From assembly GCA_026545765.1 (NCBI GenBank), contig CM048840.1:48596580-48660579 (forward strand): a DNA stretch of 64,000 bases. Reading direction: 5' to 3'. How positions within the stretch are numbered: position 1 is the first letter of the stretch; each line of letters opens with the position of its first letter. Positions 42,989 through 55,400 of the stretch are shown here, piece after piece. Under the pieces are notes generated by a model. The model had not been told where the DNA came from. It was given only the letters and a program-made list of their open reading frames with translations, and ran no database searches. A program made the translations under genes and the position numbers. Origin of the DNA: Plantago major. Taxonomy: Eukaryota; Streptophyta; Magnoliopsida; Lamiales; Plantaginaceae.

Positions 42989-44324
42989 AAATCCCCAAAC
43001 CGAACCTTTGCTCGTCCTCGAGCAAACACACAACCTAAACACACTAGACTCTAAACCATGTAGATAAATACAAGAGTTACAAATCCAAGTAATCGAATCT
43101 AGCATTGAAAGCATTAAGTCCACCAAATGCAAATGTTTTGTTCTCAAGTAATCTTGGCAGAGAAGTGCACAGATAATCCCAAAAAAAAAACGTTTCTCAA
43201 GCAAATAACTCTTAAGTCCAGCACGCTAGTCCCTCACAGGAATAATATGCAATCTCTACTCTCTTTGGAAATGTCCAATAGGGTTATTCGCTCAAAAAGT
43301 AAACTGGGAAGGTGACTCGCATCACAAGAATGCCTAGACTATCTTACGCCAATGTACTCAAATCAAATGGATAAGAAGGGACCTTTTTTTTTCAAAAAAA
43401 AAAACGACTTATAACAAAAGTTCAAGACCTGTGTTGTTCCCTTTTTCACTTGCAAATCAAACATAAACCATTATTGCACAGTATTCGATGCATGGCCTCA
43501 TTGGGCTCTTTTATCTCAATTTTTTGACGGGTGTCTGTTTTACCGAAAGTCCACACTTTTGTGCGTGTCAGCTTGGTACACATGCCATCAACCCTCACGG
43601 TCATATAGCTTTAAGGGCCATGCCGGTATATAGGTAGTATCTGAAACATGCCCAACACAACAGACGGTGATCAACTAAGACCATAGATCCCCCGAGATTA
43701 AATTCAGACAGCCTTTGGAAACAGCAACAGACTCAAACACAATCGAGCATATAAAGCTCAAAAATATCGTAAACATGTAAGTAGCTCTTCCCCAAACCTG
43801 TTCTTTAGAACAGGGTTTGAAAGTCAGAGAACTCAAAATTAAAAGCATGCCGTTCGTCATTCCCAAACAAAATGAGTACACGTAAAAGTGAAAAGGCGCA
43901 AGTAATTCGTAAAAACTTGCACATCCCAGGAATCACACAATACAAATGCCGGTACAATATTTTTTCATCGGCTCAGGCTTCTCACAGCTTTTGGACTAAA
44001 GAACTTGACAAACTAGATATTTGTAAGAGAAACAGACCTTAAGGAATTAACAATGCACTAGGCTACTTCCAGTTACCTATCAAACAAAACAAAGGCATTA
44101 AGTGGATTACCACTCACAATAGCTGCTCGAAAACTTGGAAAGGTAACTCGGACACACGAAAGACTCACGAAAATATGAAGAAAAAAAAAACACATAGAAA
44201 CACAGGCAAGAAACTGAAGAGCCTCACGTTCCCTCCCCAAACCGAAACTCAAGCATGTCCTCAAGCTAAGAGTGGAAAGATAAAAGGGGTCGAAAGTGTC
44301 TGGCTTGTGAAGTACAGTTTAGAG
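42989..44324 (-). other. Non-coding 3' module of the Athila-like element with three polypurine-like motifs
   Basis: On the minus strand GGTTTGGGG occurs at about 44243-44231, 43798-43788 and 43001-42990; the last is the true polypurine tract next to the LTR. A block at about 43495-43695 is about three-quarters identical to 58120-58345 in another element. No ORF of note. Confidence 0.75.
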
Positions 44325-45413
44325 TCATGTACTGGACTCGGAGAGTTCGACCACTTCTTTCGGTCGCTCAATGTACCCTTGAAAGTATGGTTTAACGCGC
44401 TGCCCATTGACCTTGAAGGTGGAACCGTCAGCGGAATTAAAGAGTTCGACAGCACCATGCGGTGCCACATGAATTATTGTGTATGGTCCATCCCAACGCG
44501 AACGCAACTTTCCTGGAAACAGTTTAAGACGAGAGTTAAAAACCAAAACTTTAATACCTGGGTGCAAGTCCTTGCGGATTATCCCCTTGTCATGATACTC
44601 TTTTGTCTTCTGCTTGTAAATCTTTGCATTCTCAAAGGCAAGGTGGCGGAGTTCTTCCAGCTCAGAGATCTGCAGCAATCTTTCTTCCCCAGCTGCCTGC
44701 ATATCGAGATTTAGCTCCTTGGTGGCCCATGCCGCTTTGTGCTCCAACTCCACGGGAAGATGACAAGCTTTGCCATAAACCAACCGGTAGGGGGTTGTAC
44801 CAATAATAGTCTTGTAACAAGTTCTGTAAGCCCACAGTGCATCATCTAGCTTGGTTGACCAATCCTTAAGATTTGGTTTTACGACCCTTGTGAGAATGAT
44901 CTTGATTTGCCTATTGCTGACTTCCACTTGACTAGAAATTTGTGGATGGTATGCGGTTGCGACACGGTGTTGCACTCCATACGTCACAAGCAGGTTCGCA
45001 AATGAACGGTTAATAAAATGAGATCCGCCATCGCTAATGATTGCTCTGGGTGTACCAAACCTGCTGAAAATATTCTTGGACAAGAAAGAGAGCACAACTT
45101 TGGAATCGTTAGTTCTGGTGGCAATAGCCTCCACCCACTTAGTCACATAGTCCACAGCAACAAGTATATATTCATTACCATTACTTTTGGGAAAGGGTCC
45201 CATAAAGTCAATACCCCACACATCAAAAGGTTCTACCACAAGATTGCTAGTCAAAGGCATCTCATTATGCTTGCTAATGTTACCACTATGCTGACATGCA
45301 TCACAACTAGCACAAAACTTATGAGCATCTTTAAACAGAGAGGGCCAAAAGAAACCTGATTGAAGAACCTTCAGAGCGGTTTTCTTCCCGCTGTAGTGCC
45401 CTCCACACTGCAT
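44325..45413 (-). pseudogene. Athila integrase
   Basis: The zinc-binding domain ends with [11 protein letters not shown] (two Cys pairs). The DDE core shows [12 protein letters not shown] (Asp 1), [13 protein letters not shown] (Asp 2) and [12 protein letters not shown] (Glu). The C-terminal part includes [19 protein letters not shown] and a chromatin-contact region SRWDGPYTI. The frame is open for 362 residues; the upstream HH half is split off by a stop near 45420-45550. Confidence 0.93.
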
Positions 45414-45551
45414 GGTATGACAAAAGGTGAGAACACTGCCTACTTCACTCTCTGGAATGCAGCGCCGTAGGATGCCATCAGCTCCCTCCTTGAAAAGGTG
45501 GGGGTCATCCCAAAAGTAGCCATTGATTCGGAGCGCAAAGTTCCTTCTTTC

Positions 45552-46112
45552 CTACGAAGACATGTTAGCGGGGAAGACACCTGCAACAAGAAAATTCACA
45601 ATATCTGCAAACCAAGGCTCTGAGCTAACAGAGAATAGGTACTCATCAGGAAGGTCATCGGGAATAGGTGGAGAAGGGGAGATTATCTTAGGATCAAGCC
45701 TAGATAAATGGTCAGCAACAAGATTATCTTTACCACACTTATCAACTATTTCACAATCGAACTCTTGTAACATCAAAACCCACCGAATGAGGCGCGGCTT
45801 AGAATCACTTTTTGCCATGAGGTGGCGGATCGCAGCGTGATCCGTGTGGGTGATCACTTTGAACCCTTTCAGATACGAACGGAATTTATCCAATGCGAAA
45901 AGAACAACTAGGAATTCTTTCTCAGTTGTGGTGTAGTTAACCTGCGTAGGGTTTAGTGTCTTGCTGGCATAGTAAATCACATGAAAATGTCCATTTACCC
46001 TTTGTCCTAACACAGCACCTAAAGCAAAATCAGAAGCATCACACATAATCTCAAAGGGTAAGGACCAGTTAGGAGCAACGACAATGGGAGCAGAAACAAG
46101 CTGTTCTTTCAA
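45552..46112 (-). pseudogene. Athila RNase H
   Basis: [19 protein letters not shown] begins the Ty3-type RNase H, with the catalytic Asp region [24 protein letters not shown] and [13 protein letters not shown] follow, and [11 protein letters not shown] ends the domain. Confidence 0.93.
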
Positions 46113-46130
46113 GATGTTAAAGGCCTGAAT

Positions 46131-47214
46131 TCATTTATCATTGAAAAAAAAAGGCACATCTTTCATAAGAAAGTTGCTCAAACACTGAGCAATTTTCGAA
46201 AAATCCTTAATGAATCTCCTATGAAAACCAACATGCCCAAGAAAAGATTGCAGCTCTTTCACACAAGTGGGAGGGGGAAGTTTAACAATCACATCAAGCT
46301 TTGCTCTATCAACTTCTATCCCACGTTTTGAGACTACATGCCCTAAGACAATTCCTTCTCTAACCATAAAGTGACTTTTTTCCCAGCTAAGAGTTAAGTT
46401 ACACTCAATGCAGCGTTGAAGCACTTTATCAAGTTTATGTAAGCAATCAGCAAAAGAATCTCCAAAAAGAGAGAAGTCATCCATGAAAACCTCAATAAAA
46501 TCCTGCACCATGTCAGAAAATATAGAAAGCATGCATCTTTGAAAAGTAGCAAGATCCGAAAGGCATTCTGCGATAGGTAAAAGTCCCATAGGGACAAGTA
46601 AATGTCGTCTTCTCCTGATCATCCTGAGCAATGGGTATTTGGTAGAAACCTGAAAGACCATCCAAAAAACAATAGAACTCTCGCCCAGCAAGGCGGTTAA
46701 GCATCTCATCAATGAATGGCAAAGGGAAGTGGTCTTTCTTAGTGGCTGCGTTTAGTTTCCTGTAGTCAATGCACACACGCCACCAAGTGGTTTTTCTTAC
46801 CGGGACCTCTATGCCCTTCTCATTTGTTTCGACAGTAACCCCCGACTTCTTAGGAACTACATGCACAGGACTCACCAATCTACTATCAGCTATGGGGTAA
46901 ATTATGTCGTGCTCAAGCATCTTAAGGATCTCAGTTTTCACTACATCTTGCATGACAGGATTGAGCCTGTGCTGGGGTTGTCTAACAGGTTTAGCATCAT
47001 CTTCTAAACTTATCCTGTATGTGCAACGGGTTACTCTAATGCCCTTAATGTCTCCAATTCCCCATCCTATGGTCGCAGAATTCTCCTTAAGAAGCTCAAC
47101 AAGTTGGTTCTCTTCTTCCTTTTGCAATTTCGAAGAGATTATCACAAGTTTGGGCCGATTTTCACCAAGGAAAGCATACTTAAGGTGGGATGGGAGTTCC
47201 TTAAGGTCAGGCAT
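46131..47214 (-). pseudogene. Athila reverse transcriptase
   Basis: Two overlapping frames (47214-46513 and 46712-46131) show a frameshift near 46550-46600. Conserved blocks are WWRVCIDYRKLNAATKKDHF, FLDGLSGFYQIPI, FTYRRMPFG, the catalytic FMDDFSLFG (YxDD type) and GHVVSKRGIEVD. It copies the element RNA; it is broken only by the shift here. Confidence 0.95.
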
Positions 47215-47463
47215 AGGGGGTTCGATTTCCCAGATGTTACTCTTGAGGAGTCGATTTCACCTACCGATTCGGCCATTTGAATCTAAAGCACAGATTAGCT
47301 CATGACTTTCCTCACTCGGAATTCCCCTATCAGGATCTAGTGTCAAAGAGGCCTCTAACTTATCGCTAGTAATTTCATCAAGCAAAGTAGTATATACACA
47401 GTCATCAATGATGCAATGAAATTCTTTGGCAATCTCATGTTCAGTTTCACAATTTGTAACAGA

Positions 47464-48415
47464 CTAGGCATTAGAGTTACCTGCGGGACGCACTACGTCC
47501 TTGCTGATTCGATTGCCTCCGATATCCATTGCTATTTTTCCTTCTGCAACATCGACTTGAAGTTTGACAGTTTTCATGAATGGCCTTCCTAGCAAAATCA
47601 CATGGTTTTTGCTGTTGGTTGCTGCATTGCTGGGAGCTAGAACTACAAAATCTGCTGGTACCAAGTACGTGTCAACCTTGACCAAAGCATCCCGAATAAT
47701 ACCAAGCGGTCGCTGGATACTACAATCAGCCATCTGCAAAGTCATATTCACTGGTTCCAACTTCCCCAAACCGAGCTCCTGATAAAGGTCATGGGTAATA
47801 TGATTAATGCTCGCTCCCAAGTCGAGCATACCTTTTGCTACCTTCCCATTCTCCATTTGTATATCAATCACGAAACTCCCTGGGTCTTGTTGTTTCACTG
47901 GCAATTCGATCACATAATTTGCTGTTTCCGTAAGAATCAGCTTTTCAGTAGACGAAAGCTTCTTCTTATTAGCATTTAGGTCCTTGAAGAACTTAGCATA
48001 GGAGGGGACACTATCAATAAGCTCCAACAGTGGCATGTTCATGTTAACTTTCGAAAGCATTGCCAGAATAGATTTGAACTTACTGTCGTCTTTTGGCTTC
48101 TTAACTCTCCCAGGGTATGGTAATAGCTTGGAAACTGGTGGTCCTGGGGGGCGGAAGGGGTTATTAGATTTATGTAGAACCTCAGTGCTGCTTCTTGGGT
48201 CCTCAATAATCTCTTCAGCTGCCTCCCCAGTAACGTCGACTGCTTATGTAGGTGGAGTTTCTGGTTTAGTCATCATATCTGGCTTCTCAACAACCTTACC
48301 ACTATGCAGTACTGTAGCTGCTTGAATCTCTTCTTCCAATTCATCTTCATCCCTAAATTCTAGACCTGCGATGAATTTAGCCAAACTATCTGCTAAGTCC
48401 TCTATTCTGCTCATC
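47464..48415 (-). pseudogene. Athila protease and gag-protease linker
   Basis: LLPYPGRVKKPKDDSKF and PSYAKFFKDLNANKKKL form the usual Athila linker, followed by the protease active site GMLDLGASINHI. One stop (near 48242-48244) interrupts the linker; 48060-47464 is open. Confidence 0.85.
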
Positions 48416-48421
48416 ATCCCT

Positions 48422-49267
48422 TCAATCTGCTGTCCTGTGCCTCTTCATAACAACTTGCATAAATTTTTCATCATGGGCAATTAAAGCCACCAATGTGCTT
48501 TCGCTAAATGAGCTTCTCTCTGGTAAAATATTTGCACTATTCACCATTTCCGGAGCTGGTCCCCCTGCACTCTGTCGCAATTCATTGGTAATCCTATCAA
48601 TATCTTCAGCATATAACAATTCAGGCTCCTTGATCTCGATAGGATTTCTTTTATCTCCCAAGATTAATGAACAGTTTGCCATGTCTTCAAAAACCATCCT
48701 CATCTCCACAGGTGTCTTGTTCAAAATACCACCACCACTCACTTCTACCACAGTCTGGTGTTCTACATTCAATCCTTCATAGAAGGTGCTCATAAGTACC
48801 TGCTCAGAAAATCCATGGTGTGGGCATGCTCTTATCATTCCAAGGTATCTTTCCCACACAATATCAAAACGTTCCCCTTTTTGCTGACTAAACTCAGATA
48901 TTTCTCTTTGAAGCTTCACTGTCTTTGAGTGTAGAAAGAACCTTTTGTAGAAGGCCTTGAGAATATCCTCCCAAGAAGTAAGCGATCCTGGGGCAATTCT
49001 CCATAACCAATCCTTGGCATTACCCTTCATCACGAGGGGAAATAGCACACACTTAACCTGTTCTTCCTCCAACCCTTGTTTGGATAAATTGCTGACTGCA
49101 TATTCAAAATTCTTAATGAACCAAAGGGAATCCTCCTCAGGGTTTTCGAAAAACACAGGTAGTGTATGCCTCAAATCACTTTCCAGTTCATATTTCTTTG
49201 ATGCTTCGTCGATCACGGTGAGGTCGTCCAAATGCACCTGTGCGTAGTAGCTGGAAAAGGACTCCAT
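48422..49267 (-). pseudogene. Athila gag
   Basis: Open for 281 residues with the retrotransposon gag domain: NAKDWLWRIAPGSLTSWEDI, FYKRFFLHSKTVKLQREI and ERYLGMIRACPHHGF. The downstream linker to protease carries a stop. No zinc knuckle is seen, as often in Athila. Confidence 0.9.
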
Positions 49268-49377
49268 TCCTGGATCTCAACAACAGTAACTCAACAAATG
49301 CTTAGTTTCTGTTAGTCCAAGTAAAATGAAATCACTACAAGTAATCACCGGCTCACAGCACTACAATAGGGATTAAT

Positions 49378-49395
49378 TCCCCGGCAGCGGCGCCA
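49378..49395 (-). other. Primer-binding site of the Athila-like element
   Basis: Minus-strand TGGCGCCGCTGCCGGGGA resembles the Asp-tRNA-type site used by Athila/Tat elements. It lies four bases from the 5' LTR end at 49400. Confidence 0.9.
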
Positions 49396-49399
49396 AATT

Positions 49400-50764
49400 T
49401 TATAAGCTCAAATTATACTCTAAAAAGCAATTAGAGATTAAGTTGTAGTTGCAGACTAAAGCCTAACTTGTGATCGGTCTCTAGGGAATTAATCAAGCTA
49501 CGTAGCAATGAGTAAACAGATACTTGCCAATAACAGTTTGATTGATGGTTTTGTATACTTATAACTAGATTGACTAAAGCTAAGATTACGATCAACAATG
49601 AGAGAAAGATGAATACAGTAGCAAGATCCAATTATGCTAATTCGAACTAGGGAAAACACTCATATTTGTCACACGGTTGTCAGATAAGAAATCAATCAAT
49701 TCGATTCAACCAATTGTTCTTAGAATATATTATACTGGAGAAATCGTGAGTCGTCAATTCACGATCCTTAAACAGGAAAAATTTAGAGAATTTAATACGG
49801 ACTTATCGAATTGAAGGTTTTTACGAAGATTTTATACGAGACTAACCTATATGAGTGATTTGAAAAACCCTAGAACGAATATGCATAATCTTCACATACT
49901 ACTTTATTTAAAGGTGTTTAGCTGCTCATAATAGATAATTGCATACAGAGATTCATGGTAATAATCATACGAAACATAGATATGAAACTCGCATGCAATA
50001 ACATACAATTCAATCGATAAAGATAAAGAACGAATTGTAAAGAAGAAATTAAAGCAATAGAGAAATCAATACCAATAATCCTGATGAGTAAAATCAATGA
50101 ATAACCAAGCTCCAAAGATGTCTCAATGTCAATGTCTGAATCTAGGAGCTCTCTTCAAAAACTAGGTTAAAAGAAGTATATCCAAGAAAAACAAATTCTA
50201 AACTAATAAGGAAAACAAATTCTGAGCCTGCGCGTCTCGCCGCGGCGGGCCAATTGCTTCGCCGCGGCGAGCTTCCTTTTGTCGATTATATATCCAGCTC
50301 GCAAATTCTCGCCGCGGCGAGCGCCTTCCTTCAAAACAGGGGAGCCAATCGCAAAATCTCGCCACCGCGACGAGCCTTCTTTATCGCAATATATATAGCC
50401 CTCGCATAATTTCGCCGCGGCGGAGCCCTCGTATAATTTCACCGGGGCGAGCTTCAATCTTCAAATCAGAGGCTCCATTCGCAAAATTTTGCCACGGCGG
50501 AGTGATTTTCTTCGCCGCGGCGAGCCTTCCTGCAATTTCGAAGTCCAAGCTCGTAAAATCTCGCCGTGGCAGACCGAATCCCTCACCGCTGCGAGCTATG
50601 CTAAGCAGTTCGTCCTCATTTAGTTCAAAAGACATCGATTCCTACAAAATTTAAACAAAACACCAAAGCGTAAAAGCGAACTAAAAAGACTATAAAACTA
50701 AAGACAAAGACTCACAAAGACCGCTAAAAAGGACCAAATGAAACGTTAGAATATTGTCTCATCA
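49400..50764 (-). repeat. 5' LTR of the Athila-like element
   Basis: 1365 bp copy of 41654-42988. The inner end reads TTATAAGC where the other LTR has TGATAAGC, a point change. Palindromes at about 50235-50600. Confidence 0.95.
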
Positions 50765-50769
50765 CTAGG

Positions 50770-51676
50770 CAAAAAGTGAGTGTTACAAAAATCACATCAA
50801 GAGAGGAAAGTTAGAAAATAAAAGCCTGATAGAGTGAAATAATTCGAATTTAAGAAATAATTTCGTGTCAAGGTACAGAAAAACTCAAAACACGTATTTC
50901 TCATCGGAAAAATACCAGAGATCTGACTAGATAACTCCCCCTCAAATAAGTGCCAAAATAATTTGAAGTTTAAGCAGGTATATGTATGCAGACTCAAACC
51001 CTATATGATATGCACAATTACCAACATAAGTATGATGTTGTCGGAACATGCAGGTCAAAAACTCAACTTCTCCAGAAGATTTTATTAAACTCGAAAAGAG
51101 ACACAGAGTGCATGCAATAAATCAGGCTTAAAGTAGAACTGAATGCAGGCAACCTAAGTTCCATACACCTCAACCACATAACAGAACATATTGTGGCAAC
51201 ATAAATAAGTACAAAGAATCTTGATGTAGGCAGCCTGAGCGAGCTCCATACATCCCAGTTACTAAAGCACCCATTGCTATGAGACATAAGCATAGATAAC
51301 CTCAAACTAGTGATGTCCATGGATGAGGGTAGCCGAAACTCCACACACCCCAAATTCAACAAATGCTATTTTTTGGTTTCAAAAAGTCTACCACAGAAAA
51401 GAACATAGTGAAAACACTGAATGAGTGAGTCAAAAACTCCACACATTCCGGATTAAAACTAGTTAAAACAGCCAAAAACACAGCACTTGGTTTGACAAGA
51501 AGAGTATTTATTACTTCCTTAAAGCATTTTGTATAGAGAGCCCCCTGACATGTTCATTAACCCACAACTTTAGGCAGTAATTAAAGGAAGACAAGAGAAA
51601 CAGAGAAGACAGAACAAATAAACAACCTAATGCAGACCTACATACCACATGCAATCTTCAGTGTTTATCAGTGGTA
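50770..51676 (-). mobile_element. 3' part of the second copia element, non-coding
   Basis: It joins the RNase H stop (51677) to the Athila insertion and, beyond it, to 41653. Degenerate repeats around CTCCATACA/CTCCACACA occur between 51150 and 51450. No ORF. Confidence 0.55.
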
Positions 51677-52376
51677 TTATGGCAACACCTGTTTAGGCAT
51701 ATTCAGACAATACACTATACTAAGAGATTTTCTAAGACTAAAAAATCTCTCACTATCTAATGGTTTAGTAAAAATGTTAGCAAGTTGATGTGTAGTTTCA
51801 ATATGCTCTATGTTTATCACACCAGAGTCAACCAACTCTCTCAAGAAATGATGCCTTATATCTATATGCTTTGTTCTAGAATGCTGAACAGGATTCTTGG
51901 AAATATTAATGGCACTCAAATTGTAACAGAACATGAGGGGAGTATTGCTAGTCAGACCATAATCATGCAACATATGTTTCAACCACACAAATTGAGTCAC
52001 ACAACTTCCAGCAGCAATATACTCAGATTCTGCTGTGGAAAGAGAAATACAGTTTTGTTTCTTACTGTACCATGACACAAGATTATTGCCTAAATAGAAG
52101 CATCCACCACTAGTAAACTTTCTATATATCGTCTAAATCACCTGCCCAATCAGAATAACTGAAACCCACCAAGTTAGAGTTAGTATCACGAGAATACCAA
52201 ATACCATAAGTCGATGTTCCATCAACATATTTCAAAATTTTCTTCACAGCCTCTAAGTGAGAAGAACGTGGGTCAGCTTGATACCTGGGACATACACATA
52301 CAACATACATGATATAAGGACGAGTGGCAGAGAGGTATAGCAAACTACCTATCATAAATCTGTACAGTGTTGTCTC
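51677..52376 (-). pseudogene. RNase H of the second copia element, truncated
   Basis: From 52376 downward: ETTLYRFMIGSLLYLSATRP, SSHLEAVKKILKYVDGTSTY and GFSYSDWAGDLDD. After a gap and frame break near 52078-52125 it continues with SWYSKKQNCISLSTAESEYI, SRTKHIDIRHHFLREL and ANIFTKPLDSERF, then stop. It differs clearly from the RNase H at 5675-6517, so it is another lineage. Its upstream half is missing because a SIRE-type LTR terminus sits exactly at 52377. Confidence 0.92.
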
Positions 52377-52985
52377 TGTTGGTCCAGATAACGGCAAAGT
52401 AAAAGATTTGGGGGGGGGGGTGAATAGTCTTTTAAAACTTTTATCGATAAACATAGTTTCTCATATATCTATGAAGATATTTGATACTTAATTTCAGAGA
52501 GCGGAAGACTTTCTGTGATAAGTGCACGTGCTCAGCAGAGTAAAGGCGTGTAAATACTTAACAAGATGAATAAAGCAGGATAAATGCAGTAAGTAAATAA
52601 CACAACAAATTATAGTGGTATCTGAAGGTGGCGTAATCCTTCAACTAATCCACTTCGGCCTTTCTCAAACCTAGAATCCACTAAGATAGATAAATGAGGT
52701 ACCCTTACAAATATCCTATCTCTCGATTCTTGCAACACTTGGTTCCTAACCAAATGTTTCCCCCTGAGTTGTTCCCCAGCCATCTGAGCCAAGTACTTCC
52801 TCTACTCAGAAACCTTTTAGCTATTCCTTAGTTTCTAAAACTAAGTACTTCCTGTGCTCAGTAACCTTGGAGTTGTTCCTTAGTTTCTCAAACTAATTAC
52901 TTCCTGTACTCCATGCCTGTTGGTGTGTGGTTAAGGTAGTTTGTCAGGTGAGCTTCTTTATAACTTACACAGTTATTTCAGAAAG
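52377..52985 (-). repeat. SIRE-type LTR fragment, inverted
   Basis: Read on the minus strand it ends CCGTTATCTGGACCAACA at 52377, the intact LTR terminus, and matches the last ~600 bp of the LTR at 13400-13981, including the hairpin units and a C-tract. Its U3 part is missing at 52985. Confidence 0.93.
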
Positions 52986-52987
52986 CT

Positions 52988-54156
52988 CTAGGAATATCTG
53001 TTTAGATTTTGATCAGTAAACCCTAATGACTTATCTTAGCTCAGAAAGGTAACTAACTGAGCAAGGACTTGCAAAGCCTCAGAAAGCTTGCATTGTTCCA
53101 TTTAGACTACAGAACAAAATTTAGTACAGTGCATTAATTACGCAGACAGAATGTCTGAACAAAAGAGGAAATCTCTGTAAAGAGACAAAGCTCACTGCCG
53201 TACTATCTTCATATACCAATAGTTTGAATTTCACTGTGCCTAACGGATACTATTCAAACTGCATGATTTTCAACTATAAATATCACCACTTAGAATACTT
53301 GAAAACACACCTTGAACTACACAGAACTGCAATCATACTTTCAAGCATACAAGCCTTCTACCTACTTACTCTCTAGCTTTGTGTTGCGACTAAAGCTCTT
53401 GAATTCTAAGTATCACGAAAGTTCTTATTGTCCTGATCCTTAAACAAGAATCACATATTGTGAAGGAGTCGAATCCAAGGATAAAGTTGCGACTTATATC
53501 TGAGATTCATTCTCTTGAACAACATCAAGACTTGGGTCAGTAAAGAACAACTTACCATACATTGAAAAGTGTATTAAGTAAGATTGATTATATAAGAGCT
53601 CTCTAAGATAACTGTATAAGTTATAAGAGCCTGCTCACCTGACAAACTACCATAACCAACACCACACAAGCGTTGAGCATAGGAAGTACTTGGCTTTGGA
53701 AGCTAAGGAATAGCTCAAAGGTTAGTGAGTAGAGGAAGTACTTGGTTGAGAAAACCAGGGAATAACTCAAGGGGAACACTTGGTTGAGAACCTAGTGTTA
53801 AAGGGATCAAGAGATAGGACATTGTAAAGGGAACTCAATTTCTTATCTTAGTGGATTCAAGTCATGAGAAAGGGCGAGTGGATTAGTTCAAGGATTACGC
53901 CACCCTCAGATACCACTATAAAGCTTTGTGTTATTTACTTACATCACCTTACTTATTGCTTTACTTACTTGCTGAGTACTTACACACATTATAAGCTTGC
54001 TGAGCACGTGCACTTATCACAAAAGACTTCTGCTCTCTGAATATAAGCATCGGATACCTTCATAGATATCTGAGAAACTGTTTTATCTTCAAAAGTTTGA
54101 AAAGACTATTCACCCCCCCCCCCTTTAGTCTTTTACTCTGTCGTTATATGGACCAA
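52988..54156 (+). repeat. SIRE-type LTR, direct orientation, internally deleted
   Basis: It starts with TAGGAATATCTGTTTAG (first three bases lost) and runs to GTCGTTATATGGACCAA, lacking only the last bases. It is about 480 bp shorter than 12336-13981, mainly from U3. TATA box near 53275; hairpins near 53690-53800; C-tract at about 54111-54122. Confidence 0.93.
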
Positions 54157-55336
54157 AAGAGTATTTGATGTTGTAAGAGTTTGTGCTTGAACAGTTACTG
54201 GAATAAAAGCTATATTTGGTTCAAAAAAAAAAGATAATAATAACTTGTATGATAAAATTATACATCTATATATTGAAATTATAATTAAAACATTAACAAA
54301 TAAGTAAAAATATCTATTAGAAAACAAGCAGAGAAGGATAACAAATTGTGGATGCTTTAACTTAGGACGAAATCATCACATCAATTAGACAAGAAGCGGA
54401 AGGGGATAATCCGGCTGACAATAGTACATAAGCAGAAGAAGTTTCATGTCAAGAAGTTTCGAACCTACTTGACAAGTTAGAGATATTTTTGGTGTAACGA
54501 GAAGGTTCACATATCTATCAACTACTAATTACACGAAGCTAAAAGATGTGTTTATCACTCAAAAGGTTAATTTACTATCATAAAAAAATTTAGATAAGTA
54601 TTTTGCATTATAAGTTTTATGTAATGAAAAACACACACACACATATATAAATAATTATTTTTATCAAAAATTATATCACTTATTACTATAGGGGAGTATA
54701 ATTACTTAAGTCAGGACCTGAAAAAGTCATGGAATATTACAATATGATGTTTATTCTTATTTATAACTGGTCCCAAGTTGGGACCGGAATTTATTATTAC
54801 TATGAGGAGTTTATTCCTTTATAGAGTATTTCTCGATGGAGCTTAAACTGCATTTGGAATTTAACTCGACAATATACTACTTATTTTATTAAGTCACTGT
54901 TAACAAAATTGAGTTTACGTTATAATTTTAAACAACCTATTAAAATGTATTACTGATCTGAATTTTAATTTTAATACCAAAGACCCTTAGTTTCAAGTAT
55001 ATGGTCAGAGTTTGTATTCTAATGTCACATGAAAATTTATTTATGACTGTAATTCATTTAGTGTAATGTTATAGTATGTATGTGTGCACGCACACACACT
55101 ATATATTACAGTATATATATAAGTAGACAACTATTAGAGTTTTTCGATTGAGTACGTAATTTAAGTTAAATTGGACCCATTTGTAATATATATGTAAATT
55201 AGACTTTAATTACAAAAAATCAATATGTTTTATTCATTCTAATTCTAAGCCCTAATGAAACTCCAACAAAATAAATTCACCATTAGAAAAAAAAAAACTC
55301 AATTTGTCTTCAGCAATTAAATTCCAAGCTCTAAAT
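54157..55336. other. Intergenic, AT-rich, nothing recognised
   Basis: CA/TA simple repeats at 54630-54650 and 55080-55115. No coding exon or bounded transposon seen. Confidence 0.5.
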
Positions 55337-55400
55337 GTTAGGAATATCTGTTTAGATTGTGATCATCTTAGCTTAGAAAGGTAACTAGTACTCTTATTGC
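55337..55400 (+). repeat. SIRE-type LTR 5' end fragment
   Basis: TGTTAGGAATATCTGTTTAG and the next ~45 bp match the start of the LTR at 12336 and 52988, then the match ends. It is a short truncated piece. Confidence 0.8.

Larger units (their letters stand above)
41654..50764 (-). mobile_element. Complete Athila-like Ty3/gypsy retrotransposon (9.1 kb)
   Basis: Flanked by a perfect 5-bp duplication CTAGG (41649-41653, 50765-50769). LTRs are 41654-42988 and 49400-50764, ends TGAT...ATCA. On the minus strand the order is 5' LTR, primer site, gag, protease, RT, RNase H, integrase, non-coding 3' module, polypurine tract, 3' LTR. Integrase after RT defines Ty3/gypsy. The Asp-tRNA-type primer site and protein wording ([20 protein letters not shown]) fit Athila. 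All ORFs are interrupted, and no env-like ORF is seen in the 1.3 kb after integrase. The LTRs differ by many substitutions and indels, so the insertion is old. Confidence 0.95.

Noticed and set aside
44603..45359. Plus-strand frames of 67-113 residues in the Athila pol region
   Set aside because: Shadows of the minus-strand integrase; no independent motif.
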